Below, in pieces: positions 52,405 through 60,961 of a stretch of DNA of 64,000 nucleotides. Location of the stretch: positions 1,710,001-1,774,000 of the forward strand of contig CP081161.1 of the NCBI GenBank assembly GCA_025141675.1. The letters run 5' to 3'. The DNA is from Rhodobacteraceae bacterium S2214. GTDB taxonomy: Bacteria; Pseudomonadota; Alphaproteobacteria; Rhodobacterales; Rhodobacteraceae. The notes below the pieces were generated by a model. It was not told the DNA's origin, ran no database searches, and saw only the letters and a list, made by a program, of their open reading frames with translations. The position numbers and the translations under genes are program-made. The first letter of the stretch is position 1; every line of letters begins with the position of its first letter.

Positions 52405-53517
52405 ATGACTGACATCACGGACAACAGATTGGCACGGTTGCGCCAGCGAATGGCCGACACGAACACCGATTTGATCGCTATCGGTCCCAGCAGTCATATG
52501 CAGTGGTTATTGGGGCTGAACCCGCATGGCGATGAACGGCCTGTGATGGCTTTGGTGACGGCTGATAACGCTGGTGTCCTGATGCCGAAGCTGAACGCCG
52601 ACGCCGCGCGCACCCAATGCGACAGCGTCCCGTTTTACGAATGGAGCGATACGGATGGCCCGCTGGATGCGCTGACCGCCTTACTAACTGAACTTGACGT
52701 TAAACGTCCGGGCCTCAGCGTTGTCCTTGATGAAATGATGCGGGCGGATTTCGCGTTCTTGCTACTGGATCAGCTTGACGCCCCAACCCGTAGGTTTACC
52801 CAAGACACGGTCGGTCTGTTGCGGGCGCAAAAGGATGCCGATGAGCACAAGCTGCTGCGCGACTGCGCCCGCCTGAACGACAGCGCATTTGAACTGGCCT
52901 TTGCGTCGCTGCGCACGGGTATGTCTGAAAACGACGTCAAAACGATCATCGTCGATCACTACCGCGCCCATGGGGCAGAGCCGGCGTTCTGTATCGTGGC
53001 TTTTGGCCCAAACAGCGCCTTCCCGCATCACCACACGGGTGCGGATGTGTTGCAGCCCGAGATGGCTGTGCTGATTGATGCGGGTTGCCGATTGAACGGT
53101 TATCCGTCCGATATGACGCGGTGTGCGTGGTACGGGGATACGCCTGAGCCTGAGTTCACACAGGTCGCGGGTATTGTGGAAGATGCGGTGCAGGCGGCGT
53201 TGTCTGCGGCCAAACCCGGTGTTGCGTGCAGCGCAATTGATGGGGCCGCGCGGGGTCTGATTGAAACTGCAGGCTATGGTTCTGCGTTTTCACATCGGAC
53301 GGGGCACGGGTTAGGCGTTGATGTGCATGAACCGCCCTATATGACGGCGAGCAATGATCAGGCCCTGAACGCTGGAAACGTCTTTTCGATTGAACCGGGT
53401 ATTTATTTGACGGACGCTTTCGGCATCAGGCTAGAGGACATCGTTCATCTTGGACCTGATGGGCCAGAAGTTCTGTCCGGTTTGTCCCGGAAGGTGTTAC
53501 AGATCGCACCCCGCTAG
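52405..53517 (+). CDS. M24-family metallopeptidase (Xaa-Pro peptidase type)
   Basis: A 370-residue enzyme with an N-terminal creatinase-like domain and a C-terminal pita-bread domain. Metal ligands are the aspartates of VLIDAGCRLNGYPSDMTR, the histidine of HRTGHGLGVDVHE, and the glutamates of FSIEPGIYL and IRLEDIVH. It begins after GGAGGG at 52395. It follows a peptide importer and its regulator, so cleavage of imported proline-containing peptides is the simplest role. Creatinase or ectoine-hydrolase-like activity cannot be excluded. Confidence 0.9.
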   Translation: MTDITDNRLARLRQRMADTNTDLIAIGPSSHMQWLLGLNPHGDERPVMALVTADNAGVLMPKLNADAARTQCDSVPFYEWSDTDGPLDALTALLTELDVKRPGLSVVLDEMMRADFAFLLLDQLDAPTRRFTQDTVGLLRAQKDADEHKLLRDCARLNDSAFELAFASLRTGMSENDVKTIIVDHYRAHGAEPAFCIVAFGPNSAFPHHHTGADVLQPEMAVLIDAGCRLNGYPSDMTRCAWYGDTPEPEFTQVAGIVEDAVQAALSAAKPGVACSAIDGAARGLIETAGYGSAFSHRTGHGLGVDVHEPPYMTASNDQALNAGNVFSIEPGIYLTDAFGIRLEDIVHLGPDGPEVLSGLSRKVLQIAPR

Positions 53518-53548
53518 GGGATCGTGACGTCACCGCGCTGGACGAAAC

Positions 53549-54652
53549 CTATGATTTGCCCAAAAGGTCGATCACGCCGGTTTGTGCCATTGCGGAAGAC
53601 AGTTCTTCACTGAAAACATCCCATATCTTGTTCAATCCCGCTTCGCCGGCTGCAGCGATTGCGAATTGCAGGGGCCGCCCGAAGAAAGTGAAATCGGCAC
53701 CGGCGTTCATGGCTTTCAGAACGTCTTCACCAGAGCGTAAGCCACTGTCGTAAAACAAGGGGAATTCATTGCCGACTGCCGTGCGGATATGCGGCAGCCG
53801 ATCTATTGGAGCAGGGGCGCTTTCTAGCTGACGTGATCCGTGGCTGGACACCTGAATGCCGTCAACGCCTGCGTTTTTTAGGGCAACGGCATCTTCGACA
53901 TTCACAACGCCTTTGACGACCAAGTTTCCAGACCACATGTCGCGCAATCGCGAAAGGGTGTCCCAGTCGGCCTTCGCACGACTTTCGGTCCGGTCGAAAG
54001 CATAGCCGTCCATTTCAAAGTTCGCCATTTGCGGTTTCCCTGCGGCCAGTTGGCTGAATGACCAACGTGGGTGCAGCGCAAAATCGATGAATTGGCGTGG
54101 GCCGATCGAGAACGGCATCTTGAAACCGTGGCGCAATTCGCGTGGGCGACGCCCGACTTCGGGCACATCGACGGTTAAGACCAATGTTTCGTAGCCTGCA
54201 GCGCGCGCCCGTTCGACAAGCTTGAAGGTGCCTTGCCCGTCACCGCTAAAATACAGTTGGAACCACGCGTGCCCGTCGGCCGTTTCGATGATCTTTTCCA
54301 GTGGGGTTGATGCGACCGTCGATACCCCATGGGGCACCTGATAGCGCGCGGCGAGCCGTGCGAGCATCATATCCGCGCCCGGTCCGCTGAGATTACACAT
54401 GCCCATTGGCGCGATGCCAAATGGGCGTTGCGCGGATTTCCCGAAAATGGATGTGCCGAGATTGCGCTGACTGACGTCCCGCAAAATGCGGGGTTCTAGC
54501 GTGATCGCATCCAAGGCAGCACGATTGCGCTTTGCCCCCACTTCCGCCCCGGCGGCCCCGTCGATATAGTCGAACACCATCCAAGGGAGCTTGCGTTTGG
54601 CCAGCCGCCGCGCATCGTTTGCAGAATGAATATGCGCGGCGGCGCTGAACAT
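53549..54652 (-). CDS. FMN-dependent L-2-hydroxy-acid dehydrogenase (candidate sulfolactate dehydrogenase)
   Basis: A 367-residue TIM-barrel flavoenzyme of the LldD/glycolate-oxidase family. Active-site residues are Tyr29 (FDYIDGAAG), Lys247, the proton-abstracting His271 and Arg274 (SSHGSRQL), with FMN phosphate residues around Asp302 and GRP at 325-327. Its start overlaps the comE stop by one base. In this DHPS operon it is the best candidate for oxidising (R)-3-sulfolactate to sulfopyruvate, the SlcD step known in Roseovarius. Lactate or glycolate remain possible substrates. Confidence 0.9.
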   Translation of the reverse strand: MFSAAAHIHSANDARRLAKRKLPWMVFDYIDGAAGAEVGAKRNRAALDAITLEPRILRDVSQRNLGTSIFGKSAQRPFGIAPMGMCNLSGPGADMMLARLAARYQVPHGVSTVASTPLEKIIETADGHAWFQLYFSGDGQGTFKLVERARAAGYETLVLTVDVPEVGRRPRELRHGFKMPFSIGPRQFIDFALHPRWSFSQLAAGKPQMANFEMDGYAFDRTESRAKADWDTLSRLRDMWSGNLVVKGVVNVEDAVALKNAGVDGIQVSSHGSRQLESAPAPIDRLPHIRTAVGNEFPLFYDSGLRSGEDVLKAMNAGADFTFFGRPLQFAIAAAGEAGLNKIWDVFSEELSSAMAQTGVIDLLGKS

Positions 54653-55206
54653 TAGGACGCCACTGCCTTCATAAAGCGGTCTTTGATGACGACAGGGTCC
54701 ATGGTGATCACGGGCAGCTTGATATTGCCGCTGTCACATTTGCACACGATGATCGTCATCTCGTCGCTGTCGATTGCGTCTTGCAGCACTGGACCAAGGT
54801 CTTTGTCCTGCACTTCGACGACATTGTCGCAACCACATGCCCGCGCAACATCAGTCAAGTTCGTCTTTTGGCCTGCGTAGGTTGGCTGGTCGCCTGTTGA
54901 TCCGTAAGACCCGTTGTCGATGATCAACAGCGTGTAGTTGCCCGTGGCGTTGTTCGCGATTGTGGGCAATGTGCCTAGGTTCGTCAGTACCGACCCGTCG
55001 CCATCAATAGAGATAACAGGTTTCGGTTGCGACAAGGCCAGACCAAAGCCGATAGAGGACGACAGGCCCATTGTGCCCAACATGTAAAAGTTGTTCGGCT
55101 GGTCGTCGATCATATGCAGTTCTTGGCTTGGCAGCCCGATGTTACAGACCACGAGGTGATCACGGATGATGGGCGCGATTTCTTTTAAGATTTCAGAACG
55201 GATCAT
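54652..55206 (-). CDS. comE: Sulfopyruvate decarboxylase subunit beta
   Basis: A 184-residue TPP-binding half of the two-subunit decarboxylase. The TPP motif is GDGS at 69-72 with the matching Asn98 in IIDNGSYGS. It converts 3-sulfopyruvate to sulfoacetaldehyde and CO2 together with the alpha subunit. The start (MIRSEILKEI) at 55206 overlaps the alpha-subunit stop by 4 bp; the longer frame to 55389 is antisense noise. Phosphonopyruvate decarboxylase is a close relative, but the DHPS context favours sulfopyruvate. Confidence 0.9.
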   Translation of the reverse strand: MIRSEILKEIAPIIRDHLVVCNIGLPSQELHMIDDQPNNFYMLGTMGLSSSIGFGLALSQPKPVISIDGDGSVLTNLGTLPTIANNATGNYTLLIIDNGSYGSTGDQPTYAGQKTNLTDVARACGCDNVVEVQDKDLGPVLQDAIDSDEMTIIVCKCDSGNIKLPVITMDPVVIKDRFMKAVAS

Positions 55207-55709
55207 TGGTCCCCGTAGCCTCCCCAGAAGTTGGCGTCGGTCAGGATCGCCACAGGTTTGTTGCACATGAAGGTATACTTCAGGATGTTGTCGAATTCTT
55301 CGACGTCCTTTTGCCAATGGAAGTGGTAAGTTGGGATGTTCATCTGCGCCAGCAACGCCTTTGTGTGCACCGCCATTTCCACCTGACACGCGACTGGTTC
55401 GCGCAATTCACCACGGTAGGAGATGATCATCGGCAAAGGCATCCGGTAGTATTGGATCAGCGTGGCCAGCGTGTTGATCGTCACACCAATCGCGGTGTTC
55501 TGCATAATGATCGCAGGACGTTTGCCCGCCATATGCGCACCGGCACACAGGCCCATGCCTTCGTCTTCTTTGTTGGATGGGATGTGGAAGATATCGTCGC
55601 GCTTTTCGACTTCATCAATCACACCAGCCAATTGTTTGCATGGCACGGTCGTGACAAATGACACGTCGTTCGCAACAAGATCGTCGCAGATCTTCTTGTC
55701 GATGTTCAT
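55203..55709 (-). CDS. comD: Sulfopyruvate decarboxylase subunit alpha
   Basis: A 168-residue pyrimidine-binding half of the TPP enzyme. It starts MNIDKKICDDLVANDVSF. The catalytic glutamate is expected at Glu48 in IPSNKEDEG. The remaining domain has MQNTAIGVTINTLATL and YRGELREPVACQ, typical of ComD/ComE-type decarboxylases. It is coupled to comE by a 4-bp overlap and lies 59 bp downstream of the alcohol dehydrogenase. Confidence 0.9.
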   Translation of the reverse strand: MNIDKKICDDLVANDVSFVTTVPCKQLAGVIDEVEKRDDIFHIPSNKEDEGMGLCAGAHMAGKRPAIIMQNTAIGVTINTLATLIQYYRMPLPMIISYRGELREPVACQVEMAVHTKALLAQMNIPTYHFHWQKDVEEFDNILKYTFMCNKPVAILTDANFWGGYGDQ

Positions 55710-55768
55710 GAGGTTGGAACCTTTCAGGCTTGAGTAGAAAAGAGATGTTTTTGTCAGAGCGGGTCAGA

Positions 55769-56749
55769 TCAGTCCCATGGGCTGAGAACGATCTTAGGTG
55801 CTGCAACGCGACCCGCACGCAGATCCCGAAACGCTTGCGCACCGTCGGACAAAGGTCGGTGGTCCGTCCAGTCCAGTGGACCAAGACGTCCGTCGTAGAT
55901 CGCGGCGGCTGTGTCCCTGAAATCTTGCGCTGTGTAGGTATACGTCCCGATAAACGTGATTTCCTGAAGCGTGGCCCGCCTGACGTCGAACCCCGGTGCA
56001 TCATCGCCCAATCCAACATGAGCGATAACACCGCCGGGTTCCACAAAACTAGATGCGGTCGCGCGTGTGCCACCATAACCAACAGCGTCGACGACTAATG
56101 GGGCCGGACCGGATGCCTCTGCTACGGCAGTTTGGCCGCAATGATCGTTAAGGTAGGCGCGACGCGGATCATTTGGTTCGATGATCGTGACGTCCGGCAT
56201 GTCCATCGCTTGCAACGCAAGTGCCGCAGCAAGCCCGATAGCGCCGCCGCCAATGACGATAGCGCGCCGATCCATCGATGGATGCAAGGCTTCGATCCCT
56301 AAACGTGCGGCGTGCCAACTGACCGCCAAGGGTTCAGCAAGTGCCGCTTTGGACAAGGCGATGTTGTCGGGCACTTCGACCAGATTTCGCATGGGCATGG
56401 CTATGAATTGTGCAAATGCGCCTTCGCGTGGCGGCATCGAAATGATTTCGCGTTTTGGACACAGGTTTTCGCGACCCGATTTGCAGGCGGGGCAAACCAG
56501 ACAAGACACTAGCGGATTGACCGTCACGCGCATGCCGTCGTGATCACCACCCATAATCGTGCCTGCAGCTTCGTGGCCAAGGATCAGCGGGGCAGGGCGA
56601 CGCGCGTCATGGCCAAGATAGGCGTGCATGTCGGACCCGCAGATGCCGACCGCCTCAACACGGATCAGCTGTTCGTCGGTTCCGGCGACTGCATCAGGGA
56701 CGTCGCGAAAATTAAGGGTCTCAACCCCGTCATAAACCAAAGCTTTCAT
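55769..56749 (-). CDS. Zinc-dependent alcohol dehydrogenase (HpsO/HpsP-type DHPS isomer oxidoreductase)
   Basis: A 326-residue MDR-family dehydrogenase. Catalytic zinc ligands are Cys37 and His59-Glu60 (ILGHEAAG), and the structural zinc site is Cys83, Cys86, Cys89 and Cys97. The cofactor loop is VIGGGAIGLAAA. In hpsOPN clusters two predicted dehydrogenases are thought to interconvert DHPS enantiomers via a ketone, and this is probably one of them. The start overlaps the SDR stop by 4 bp. Confidence 0.85.
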   Translation of the reverse strand: MKALVYDGVETLNFRDVPDAVAGTDEQLIRVEAVGICGSDMHAYLGHDARRPAPLILGHEAAGTIMGGDHDGMRVTVNPLVSCLVCPACKSGRENLCPKREIISMPPREGAFAQFIAMPMRNLVEVPDNIALSKAALAEPLAVSWHAARLGIEALHPSMDRRAIVIGGGAIGLAAALALQAMDMPDVTIIEPNDPRRAYLNDHCGQTAVAEASGPAPLVVDAVGYGGTRATASSFVEPGGVIAHVGLGDDAPGFDVRRATLQEITFIGTYTYTAQDFRDTAAAIYDGRLGPLDWTDHRPLSDGAQAFRDLRAGRVAAPKIVLSPWD

Positions 56750-57507
56750 TTTGCGGTAAACCCTCCATCAACCATCAAGACTTGTCCTGTCACGTAAGAC
56801 GATGCGTCCGAACACAAAAACAGGATCGGCCCATCGATGTCTTCAACACCGCCGTTGCGCCCCATGCAGGTCTGGGCCGCATTGCGCGCAGCGCGGTCTG
56901 GGTCGTCGAACACCGCTGCCGTCAATTCGGTCGGAAAGAACCCGGGACCAATCGCGTTGGCTGTAATGTTAAAGGGGGACCAGCTTTCCGCCATGGCGCG
57001 TGTAAGTTGCCCGATGGCTCCTTTGGTTGCGCCATATGCGATCCCGCCGGGGAACGCGCGGGTTGTCTGAAGGGACGCGAAGTTGACGATCCGCCCCCAG
57101 CGTTTTTCTTTCATCGCGGGCACCAGCGTCTGGCTGAGGAAGAATGGCGCGTTCAGATTAATCGCAATGGTTTTGTCCCAGCCGTCCGGCGTGACATCAT
57201 CAGCCGCTTCACGGGTGTTCAGCCCCGCAGCATGAACAACAATGTCGGGCGACCCAAAGGGGGTTGCAATCGCAGCGGCCACATCCGCGATACCGTCCCG
57301 ATCCGCAACATCCGCAATGACCGCCGCTGCCGGTGGCCCAATTTCATGGCAAAGATCGTCGAGCGCGTCGCCGCGGCGGGCGACGCCAACGACACGCGCG
57401 CCAGCCTCTGCCAAGACCAGTGCGGCGCGCCGCCCCAGACCGGAACTGGCCCCAGTCACACATGCGACTTTTCCGCTGAGGTCAAAGAGCGAATTGGGAT
57501 CAATCAT
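56746..57507 (-). CDS. Short-chain dehydrogenase/reductase in the DHPS operon
   Basis: A 253-residue classical SDR with cofactor motif TGASSGLG (18-25), NAG-like HAAGLNT, and catalytic Ser145, Tyr158 and Lys162 (YGATK). It overlaps hpsN by 8 bp and the alcohol dehydrogenase by 4 bp. It is the likely partner of the zinc alcohol dehydrogenase for converting (S)-DHPS to (R)-DHPS through sulfohydroxyacetone. Substrate is inferred from the operon. Confidence 0.87.
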   Translation of the reverse strand: MIDPNSLFDLSGKVACVTGASSGLGRRAALVLAEAGARVVGVARRGDALDDLCHEIGPPAAAVIADVADRDGIADVAAAIATPFGSPDIVVHAAGLNTREAADDVTPDGWDKTIAINLNAPFFLSQTLVPAMKEKRWGRIVNFASLQTTRAFPGGIAYGATKGAIGQLTRAMAESWSPFNITANAIGPGFFPTELTAAVFDDPDRAARNAAQTCMGRNGGVEDIDGPILFLCSDASSYVTGQVLMVDGGFTAK

Positions 57508-58807
57508 CGGCGCTCAAATCGAAGTTTTCGGTGGGGAAATACTTTGCCAGTCGTACGTCAGCGGCGCGGGCGTGGCCTTCCATACCTTCGAGCCGAGAAA
57601 TCCGTGCTGTGGCGATGGCGACATCTTTGGATGCCTCTTGCGTGGCGCGCTGCCATGTGACGATTTTCATGTACTTATGCACCGAAAGCCCACCTGTATA
57701 TCCGGCCGCACCGGACGTCGGTAAAACGTGGTTTGTGCCAGATGCCTTGTCACCGTACGAGACGGTGGTTTCTTCACCCAAGAACAGCGATCCGTAGCAG
57801 GTCAGATTATCAAGCCACCAGTCGAGATCTGATGCTTGGACCGTCAGGTGTTCGGGGGCGTATTCATCGCTGCACGCGGCCATATCGACGCGGTCTTTGC
57901 AGACGATAACTTCTGCATAGTCGCGCCAAGCGGCGAATGCATTTTCACGGTTCAATTCGGGTAGGTCTGCGATCAAATCAGGCACAATCGCCATGACTTT
58001 TTCCGCAAGAGCGCGGTCGTCGGTGACGAGCCATACGGGGCTATTGTAGCCGTGTTCCGCCTGCGACACCAAATCCGTGGCGACAATATGGGCGTCTGCA
58101 TCTTTGTCGGCCAAGATCAGACTGTCAGTTGGGCCCGCGATCATATCGATCCCCACGCGCCCGAAAAGAATGCGTTTGGCTTCGGCAACGAACTGATTGC
58201 CCGGACCCACGATAATATTGGCTTTCGGCAGATCAAAAAGTCCGTAGGTCATGGCAGCCACGCCCTGTACACCACCCATCGCTAGGATTTTGTCAGCGCC
58301 GCAGATATGCGCCGCGTACACAATCGCAGGGGCCACGCCGACATCAGGGCGGGGAGGAGAGCATGCGGTGATATGCTTGCAACCGGCGACTTTTGCCGTG
58401 GTGACTGTCATGATTGCAGAGGCGATATGGCTGTAACGACCGCCCGGCACATAGCAGCCCGCGGCATCAACGGGGATCGCTTTTTGACCGGCGACATAAC
58501 CCGGTGAAATTTCCATTTCGACGTCTGCGACTGTGCCTTTCTGAAGTTCGGCAAAGCGTTTGACGTTATCATGTGCAAATCGAATGTCTGCTTTCAGTTT
58601 CTCAGGAACCAACGCACATGCAGCATCGATGGCTTCTTGGCTCAACATGATGTCGCCGTCGTAGCGATCAAACTTTGTGGCGTATTCAAGCGCCTTCGCA
58701 TCACCGCCGTTTTCGATATCGGACAGGATGCCAACGACAGTGTCATGCACATCTGACGCGCCGGAGGCAGACGTTAGCGACGCTTTTTTGAGGTATTCAC
58801 GGGTCAT
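57500..58807 (-). CDS. hpsN: DHPS 3-dehydrogenase (HisD-like, HpsN)
   Basis: A 435-residue member of the histidinol dehydrogenase superfamily. Residues equivalent to the HisD zinc and catalytic sites are all present: Gln249 and His252 (SQAEH), Glu319-His320 (APEHL), Asp353 (GDKASGTNHVLPT) and His412 (EGMEGH). No other histidine gene is near. The operon instead contains comDE and two DHPS-type dehydrogenases, so oxidation of (R)-DHPS to (R)-sulfolactate with NAD is the better call. It is the first gene of the minus-strand operon, behind two LacI-type operators. Confidence 0.87.
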   Translation of the reverse strand: MTREYLKKASLTSASGASDVHDTVVGILSDIENGGDAKALEYATKFDRYDGDIMLSQEAIDAACALVPEKLKADIRFAHDNVKRFAELQKGTVADVEMEISPGYVAGQKAIPVDAAGCYVPGGRYSHIASAIMTVTTAKVAGCKHITACSPPRPDVGVAPAIVYAAHICGADKILAMGGVQGVAAMTYGLFDLPKANIIVGPGNQFVAEAKRILFGRVGIDMIAGPTDSLILADKDADAHIVATDLVSQAEHGYNSPVWLVTDDRALAEKVMAIVPDLIADLPELNRENAFAAWRDYAEVIVCKDRVDMAACSDEYAPEHLTVQASDLDWWLDNLTCYGSLFLGEETTVSYGDKASGTNHVLPTSGAAGYTGGLSVHKYMKIVTWQRATQEASKDVAIATARISRLEGMEGHARAADVRLAKYFPTENFDLSADD

Positions 58808-58962
58808 GAGTTAGCGATCCTATTTGTGAATTTTGGGAAGAATGGTGTGAAGGCCGCAAGGGCGTGAGAAATGACGAAGCAAAGGGAGCAGACGATCGTG
58901 ACGCCCCCAAAAGGATGGGGGACGGTGCGTGACGATGTTTGCGATCTACTATCCATGTTGCG

Positions 58963-58978
58963 ATGTAAGCGCTTTCAT
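58963..58978. promoter_or_regulatory. LacI-family operator O1
   Basis: ATGTAAGCGCTTTCAT is a near-perfect palindrome centred on AAGCGCTT, the core typical of LacI/GalR-family operators. It lies between hpsN and the divergent LacI-type gene, 23 bp centre-to-centre from O2. Confidence 0.8.
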
Positions 58979-58985
58979 CTGATTC

Positions 58986-59001
58986 ATGCAAGCGCTTACA
59001 T
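58986..59001. promoter_or_regulatory. LacI-family operator O2
   Basis: ATGCAAGCGCTTACAT repeats the AAGCGCTT core of O1 with similar flanks. Two such sites about two helical turns apart suggest side-by-side or cooperative repressor binding over the divergent promoters. Confidence 0.8.
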
Positions 59002-59072
59002 TGTCGTTGCATCCATGTTCAGTTTTTCGCAAACCATGTTATAGACCCGCTGAAATCAGGAAACGAACCGCC

Positions 59073-60089
59073 ATGTCCACATCCCATTCCATTCCAACGC
59101 TTGATGATGTCGCGCGTGCGGCTGGCGTTTCGACGGCAACGGTGTCGCGGTGTTTGAATGCTGGGGATAAGGTTTCAAAGCCGACCCGTGATAAGGTCAT
59201 GAAAGCCGTCGAGGCTTTGGGCTATACGCCCAATTTCAATGCGCGAGCGATGGCAGCGCGGCGCACCCATACGATTGGTGCTATCATCCCGACGATGGAA
59301 AACGCCATCTTTGCACGGGGGCTTCAGGCGTTTCAGGAAACGCTGCATGACCATGGTTACAATCTGCTTGTGTCGAGCAGCGCGTACCGACCGGAACTCG
59401 AGGCTGAACAAATCCGTGCGCTCGTTGCACGTGGTGCGGAAGGTCTGTTGCTGATCGGGTATGAACGCGAAAAGGCAGTTTACGACTACTTGGACCGGCG
59501 TGGTATCCCAACAATGCTTGCTTGGGCTTACAGATCAGACTTGTCGCGTTCGTCGGTCGGATTTGATAATCGCGCATCGATGCGGATGTTAGCGGACCGT
59601 GTGATTTCGATGGGTCATAAGCGTATTGCCGTGATTTCGGGGATCGCTGATGGCAACGATCGCGCCGCAGAGCGATTGACCGGTATTCGGGATAGTTGGG
59701 TGGCCAACGGATTTGATCTGGATGATTTGCCGATTGTTCAAACGCCGTACGACACTGACAACGGTGCCAACGCTTTTGAAGCCCTGATGAAGTCTGAAAC
59801 GCCGCCGAGCGTTGTGATGTGTGGAAACGATGTACTTGCAGCAGGGGCGATGTTGCGGGCGCGGCAGTTGGGGTATTCCGTACCCGACGACGTTTCTATC
59901 ACCGGATTTGACGACATCGAACTTGCCCAACATTTGTCCCCGACACTAACGACCGTGCATGTCCCGCATCGTGAAATGGGCGGGACAGCTGCGCGCGAAC
60001 TGGTCAAACTGATCGACGGCAATGCCAACACTGTCCGACGTCAGCTGAACGTTTCCATTGTGATGCGGGAATCGCTGGCGGCCGTCTAG
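59073..60089 (+). CDS. LacI-family transcriptional regulator of the DHPS operon
   Basis: A 338-residue regulator. The N-terminal HTH is TLDDVARAAGVSTATVSRCL with the hinge helix after NFNARAMAARRT. The periplasmic-binding-protein-like effector domain spans about 65-335 (TIGAIIPTMENAIFARGLQ; VSITGFDDIELAQHL). The start at 59073 gives MSTSHSIPTLDD. It is divergent from hpsN with two AAGCGCTT operators between, so it is the likely DHPS- or sulfolactate-responsive repressor (HpsR-like). The effector is inferred. Confidence 0.92.
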   Translation: MSTSHSIPTLDDVARAAGVSTATVSRCLNAGDKVSKPTRDKVMKAVEALGYTPNFNARAMAARRTHTIGAIIPTMENAIFARGLQAFQETLHDHGYNLLVSSSAYRPELEAEQIRALVARGAEGLLLIGYEREKAVYDYLDRRGIPTMLAWAYRSDLSRSSVGFDNRASMRMLADRVISMGHKRIAVISGIADGNDRAAERLTGIRDSWVANGFDLDDLPIVQTPYDTDNGANAFEALMKSETPPSVVMCGNDVLAAGAMLRARQLGYSVPDDVSITGFDDIELAQHLSPTLTTVHVPHREMGGTAARELVKLIDGNANTVRRQLNVSIVMRESLAAV

Positions 60090-60091
60090 GT

Positions 60092-60805
60092 TCAGGGATG
60101 GAACAAGCGTCCAACAGCAAACGCCAACGCAGCCGCCGTGCCACCGATGAGGAATGTTTCAAGCCCTGACCGCCACCACGGTGCCAATGCCCATTGTGAT
60201 TTGATTGCGCCGATCCCAAAGAAGGTGAAGGCAGACGCAATAATGGACCATACGAAAGGATCAGTGAGGCCAACCAGATAAGGAAGAAGCGGCAGCAACC
60301 CGGCCAATACAAACGCACCAAAAATGATGACTGCGGCCCGTAACGGGGCAGGGTCCGTCGGTGGCAGGCCGTATTCATCCGTCAACATCATGGCGATCCA
60401 TTGATCCTTGTCGCGGCTTATCATGTCGACGGCTTGCGCCTTAACTTCGCCATGTAACCCTTTACGCCCGAGAATTTGGTCCAATTCGTCGCGTTCGCCT
60501 TGTGGGTTCAGCATGATGTGGCGCTCTTCAACTTTGCGCAGCCTTTCGCGATCATCAGCGACGGCCTTCGTGCCCGCGTAGTTGCCTGCCGCCATCGAAA
60601 AACCGTCTGCGACGACGTTCGCCATGCCAAGTGCAACAATGATCCCACCTGGTAGCCCCGCACCTTGCACGCCCGCAACAATTGCAAAAGTCGTGACAGT
60701 TCCGTCAATGCCGCCAAAAATTGCATCCCTAAGCCCGCCGCCGCCATTGCGGGCGTTTAAGCGGGCGGCAATTTCGGAATGCGAATGTCCATGCTCTAGC
60801 GTCAT
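60092..60805 (-). CDS. VIT1/CCC1-family membrane transporter
   Basis: A 237-residue protein of the vacuolar iron/manganese transporter family. It has about five hydrophobic helices: the first pair around DAIFGGIDGTVTTFAIVAGV and LPGGIIVALGMANVVADG, and three near the C-terminus. A charged cytoplasmic stretch (EREELRKVEERH-like, here DDRERLRKVEERH) lies between. Members move ferrous iron or manganese across membranes. It converges on the LacI gene with 2 bp between stops. Confidence 0.88.
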   Translation of the reverse strand: MTLEHGHSHSEIAARLNARNGGGGLRDAIFGGIDGTVTTFAIVAGVQGAGLPGGIIVALGMANVVADGFSMAAGNYAGTKAVADDRERLRKVEERHIMLNPQGERDELDQILGRKGLHGEVKAQAVDMISRDKDQWIAMMLTDEYGLPPTDPAPLRAAVIIFGAFVLAGLLPLLPYLVGLTDPFVWSIIASAFTFFGIGAIKSQWALAPWWRSGLETFLIGGTAAALAFAVGRLFHP

Positions 60806-60961
60806 CGTGGTTCCTTTCCGTCATGTGCGCAGCCGTCACAGGCGAACCGCACTTGATGTCACTATGACATGATCTGACGAGGCGACGTTGATGCATGTCA
60901 ACGCACGCCGACGATGACTGAGCCATACTGCTTGTATCAAATGAACATGGGGGAGATTGCG

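Noticed and set aside
57500..58807. Assignment as HisD of histidine biosynthesis
   Set aside because: Active-site residues fit, but the tight operon with comDE, SDR, ADH and a LacI regulator supports HpsN.
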